Shown here piece after piece: positions 62,162 through 64,000 of a DNA stretch of 64,000 bases (its first letter is position 1; the number at the start of each line of letters is the position of its first letter). The DNA lies in NCBI GenBank assembly GCA_027491155.1, contig JAIXWR010000034.1, forward strand, positions 1-64,000, given 5' to 3'. The position numbers and the translations under genes were made by a program. This DNA comes from Verrucomicrobiaceae bacterium (GTDB taxonomy: Bacteria; Verrucomicrobiota; Verrucomicrobiia; Verrucomicrobiales; Akkermansiaceae). The notes beneath the pieces are model-generated. The model saw only the letters and a program-made list of their open reading frames with translations, made no database searches and was not told where the DNA came from.

Positions 62162-63580
62162 ATGCGACGACTCCACGGCTTGTTCATTGCTCTGCTGGCC
62201 GCGCTGACCGCACCGGCGGCGGTCGCGACCCATCCGCATGTCATCGTCATCCTCGTCGACGACATGGGCTACGGCGACCCCGGCTGCTACAATCCGGAGT
62301 CGAAGATCCCGACGCCCCACATCGACCGCCTCGCCGCCCAAGGCATGCGCTTCACCGACGCCCATGCTCCCGGCCCGTTTTGCCACGCCTCGCGCTATGG
62401 ACTGATGACCGGCCGCTATCCGTTCCGGACCGACCTCTCGAAATGGCCGACCCGGCCGCTGATCGACGAGGACCAGGTCACCCTGCCGTCCCTGTTAGAG
62501 AAAGCCGGCTACGCCACCGCGATGGTCGGCAAGTGGCATCTCGGCTTCGCGGAAAACGGCTACGGGAATCCCCTCCCCGGCGGCCCCGTCGACCGGGGCT
62601 TCGGCAGCTTTTTCGGGATCCGCGCCTCCACCGATATCCCGCCGTATTTCTACATCCGTGGCGACCGTGCCGTCACTCCGCCGAGCGTTCCCATCGCCGC
62701 CGACCGCAGCGACGGCTGGTCGCCCATCCAGGGAGCCTTCCGGCGCGAAGGCACGATCGCCCCCGACCTCAACCTGAGCGACGTGCTGCCGCGCTTCACC
62801 AACGAAGCGATCTCAGTGATCCGTTCGCGCGACGCGGCCAAGCCGCTGATGCTCTATCTGGCCTATCCCGCGCCCCACACGCCCTGGCTGCCCGCGCCGG
62901 AGTTCCGCGGCAAGAGCGGCGCCGGCATGTATGGCGACTTTCTGATGATGGTCGACGATCAGATCGGCAAGGTGCTCGCCGCGCTGGAGTCCGCGAAGAT
63001 GCTGGATGACTCGCTGCTCGTCTTGACCTCCGACAACGGGCCCGTCTGGTATCCCGAAGACGTCCAGCGCCTCGGCCACGACTCGGCCGGAGGCCTGCGC
63101 GGGATGAAAGCCGACGCCTGGGAGGCCGGCCACCGCATGCCCTTCATCGTGCGTTGGCCTGCCGTCGCCAAGGCAGGCACGGTGAGCGATCACACGCTGA
63201 GCTTCACCGATCTGCTGGCGACCTGCTCGGAAGTCGTGAAGCAGGAACTCCCTGCCGGAGCCGGTCCCGACAGCTTCAGTTTCCTGCCCGTGCTCAAGGG
63301 GGGAACGATTCAACGGCCGCCCATCGTCATGGAATCCAGCAACGGCCTCAGAAGCATCCGCTCGGGACCGTGGAAGTGGATCGAGGGCCTCGGCTCCGGC
63401 GGATTCTCCAAGCCATCGAAGATCAAGGCGGGTCCGGGCGATCCCGCCGGCCAGCTTTATCATCTCGGCAACGACCGGGCGGAAACCACCAACCTCTTCT
63501 CCCGGCACCCCGGAATCGTCGCCCGCCTCCGTGCCGAAATGCGGAAAATCGTCGACTCGGGCAGCAGCAAGGGCCCGTGA
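62162..63580 (+). CDS. Type I sulfatase (secreted)
   Basis: A 472-residue arylsulfatase-family enzyme. It has a signal peptide (LFIALLAALTAPAAVA), the metal-binding start IVILVDDMGYGDPG, and the formylglycine motif region PGPFCHASRYGLMTGRYPF; here the core is C-x-A-x-R (CHASR) rather than the usual C-x-P-x-R. GKWHLG, PHTPWLP and TSDNGP also match. It would hydrolyse sulfate esters, probably polysaccharide, in the periplasm. Maturation needs a formylglycine-generating enzyme, which is not in the window. The ATG at 62162 gives a clean signal peptide. Confidence 0.92.
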   Translation: MRRLHGLFIALLAALTAPAAVATHPHVIVILVDDMGYGDPGCYNPESKIPTPHIDRLAAQGMRFTDAHAPGPFCHASRYGLMTGRYPFRTDLSKWPTRPLIDEDQVTLPSLLEKAGYATAMVGKWHLGFAENGYGNPLPGGPVDRGFGSFFGIRASTDIPPYFYIRGDRAVTPPSVPIAADRSDGWSPIQGAFRREGTIAPDLNLSDVLPRFTNEAISVIRSRDAAKPLMLYLAYPAPHTPWLPAPEFRGKSGAGMYGDFLMMVDDQIGKVLAALESAKMLDDSLLVLTSDNGPVWYPEDVQRLGHDSAGGLRGMKADAWEAGHRMPFIVRWPAVAKAGTVSDHTLSFTDLLATCSEVVKQELPAGAGPDSFSFLPVLKGGTIQRPPIVMESSNGLRSIRSGPWKWIEGLGSGGFSKPSKIKAGPGDPAGQLYHLGNDRAETTNLFSRHPGIVARLRAEMRKIVDSGSSKGP

Positions 63581-63600
63581 TCACCCGAAAGGAGAGAGGG

Positions 63601-64000
63601 TCGGGGCGGCCAGATTGCCGATGGCCATGCCGGTTTGCACTTCGTGATCCGATGATGGTCGTGACCACTCCCGCCGCGTTCGAACTGAGGGCCTGCGGCA
63701 AGGCTCTCATCTGGCCGCCCCTCGCTTGGGGTCAGGCGCAGTCCGCCGTGTGGCGATGCGGGAAGGGTCGGGACCACTCGAAAGGTGAGATGGTCGGGGC
63801 GGCCAGATTGCCGGTGGCCATGCCAGTTTGCGCTTCGCGATCGGTTGAAGGTCGTGACCACTCCCGCTGCGTTCGAACTGAGGGCCTGCGGCAAGGTTCT
63901 CATCTGGCCGCCCCTCGCTTGGGGTCGGGCGGGATCCGGGATCCGCTTCGTCGCAACACGGGAAAATTCGGACCACTCGAAAGGTGAGATGGTCGGGGCG
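63601..64000. repeat. Tandem about 195-bp repeat array, running off the window
   Basis: Two full units and the start of a third: TCGGGGCGG occurs at 63601, 63793 and 63993, so periods are 192 and 200 bp. Each unit has perfect 13-bp inverted arms (GGGGCGGCCAGAT at 63603 and 63795; ATCTGGCCGCCCC at 63709 and 63902) and a central GGTCGTGACC palindrome. No convincing gene lies in 63581-64000. Confidence 0.85.

Noticed and set aside
63460-63976. Minus-strand open frames with repeated GPQFERGGSGHD-like segments in the tandem array
   Set aside because: One unit is 192 bp (divisible by 3) but the next is 200 bp, so the frame is not kept; the repetition is a by-product of the DNA repeats.
63601-64000. 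CRISPR array
   Set aside because: The period is about 195 bp and repeated throughout, with no short repeat alternating with unique spacers; no cas genes are near.

Overview
The window is one contiguous, high-GC, gene-dense bacterial chromosome segment. It has no rRNA, no tRNA that I could see, no insertion sequence and no CRISPR array. Gene content points to Verrucomicrobiota, probably a Luteolibacter/Haloferula-like member of the Verrucomicrobiae (inference from content, not from a marker phylogeny). The pointers are a VWA-domain protein with an N-terminal membrane anchor beside an ECF sigma factor, H-x9-DG-like pilin relatives, few Shine-Dalgarno sequences, a menaquinone pathway, a type I sulfatase, and many short palindromic repeats between genes. 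One component of the RNA-processing machinery, RNase P RNA (22931-23388, minus), is present.

Layout. 135-1531 holds two tandem pilin-like paralogs whose last 111 bp are almost identical. 1515-12299 (minus) is an ECF sigma factor, a 1053-residue VWA protein and a giant, about 2300-residue two-part envelope protein. 12640-19398 (plus) carries tatC, a YicC-type RNase, ribH-nusB, an AI-2E-type exporter and leuB. menD (minus) is followed by nfeD and an SPFH gene (plus), rnpB (minus) and a large M50 membrane protease (plus). 26510-37181 is a mixed housekeeping block: proS, a toxin-antitoxin pair, DAHP synthase, a PhoX-like protein, a Pro-rich membrane protein with a 26-residue companion, trxA, pdhA, a TSUP transporter, a Mini-RNase III-like protein, a lipoprotein and PIN-PhoH. 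37332-44631 (minus) is the menaquinone block menE-menC-menA, an autotransporter-type outer-membrane gene, then menB-menH-methyltransferase. 44670-48239 holds recR, bcp, rpsU and fabF. 48352-50503 (minus) is an ExbB-ExbD-TonB-like motor operon ending in a membrane zinc ribbon. glnS, an M20 peptidase and a small membrane protein follow.

The right part (54449-61279, plus) is a complete tripartite export system in one co-oriented run: TetR, permease, TetR, permease, ATPase, membrane-fusion protein, outer-membrane lipoprotein. TetR and permease are each present twice, with palindromic operator candidates in front of each regulator. After it come a small membrane protein, a chimeric reading frame joining a radical-SAM fragment to an Lgt-like C-terminus, a sulfatase, and an array of about 195-bp repeats that runs off the window edge.

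Three themes cut across the window. (1) Four genes (ribH, the M50 protease, trxA, the PhoX-like gene) have a TTGA-type -35 box 34-35 nt before the start codon, which predicts leaderless mRNAs. (2) Several families of palindromic repeats sit at gene ends, in places supplying a stop codon or N-terminal codons. (3) Duplication and fusion have shaped several loci: the pilin-like pair, the two halves of the giant protein, the TetR-permease pair and the radical-SAM/Lgt chimera.
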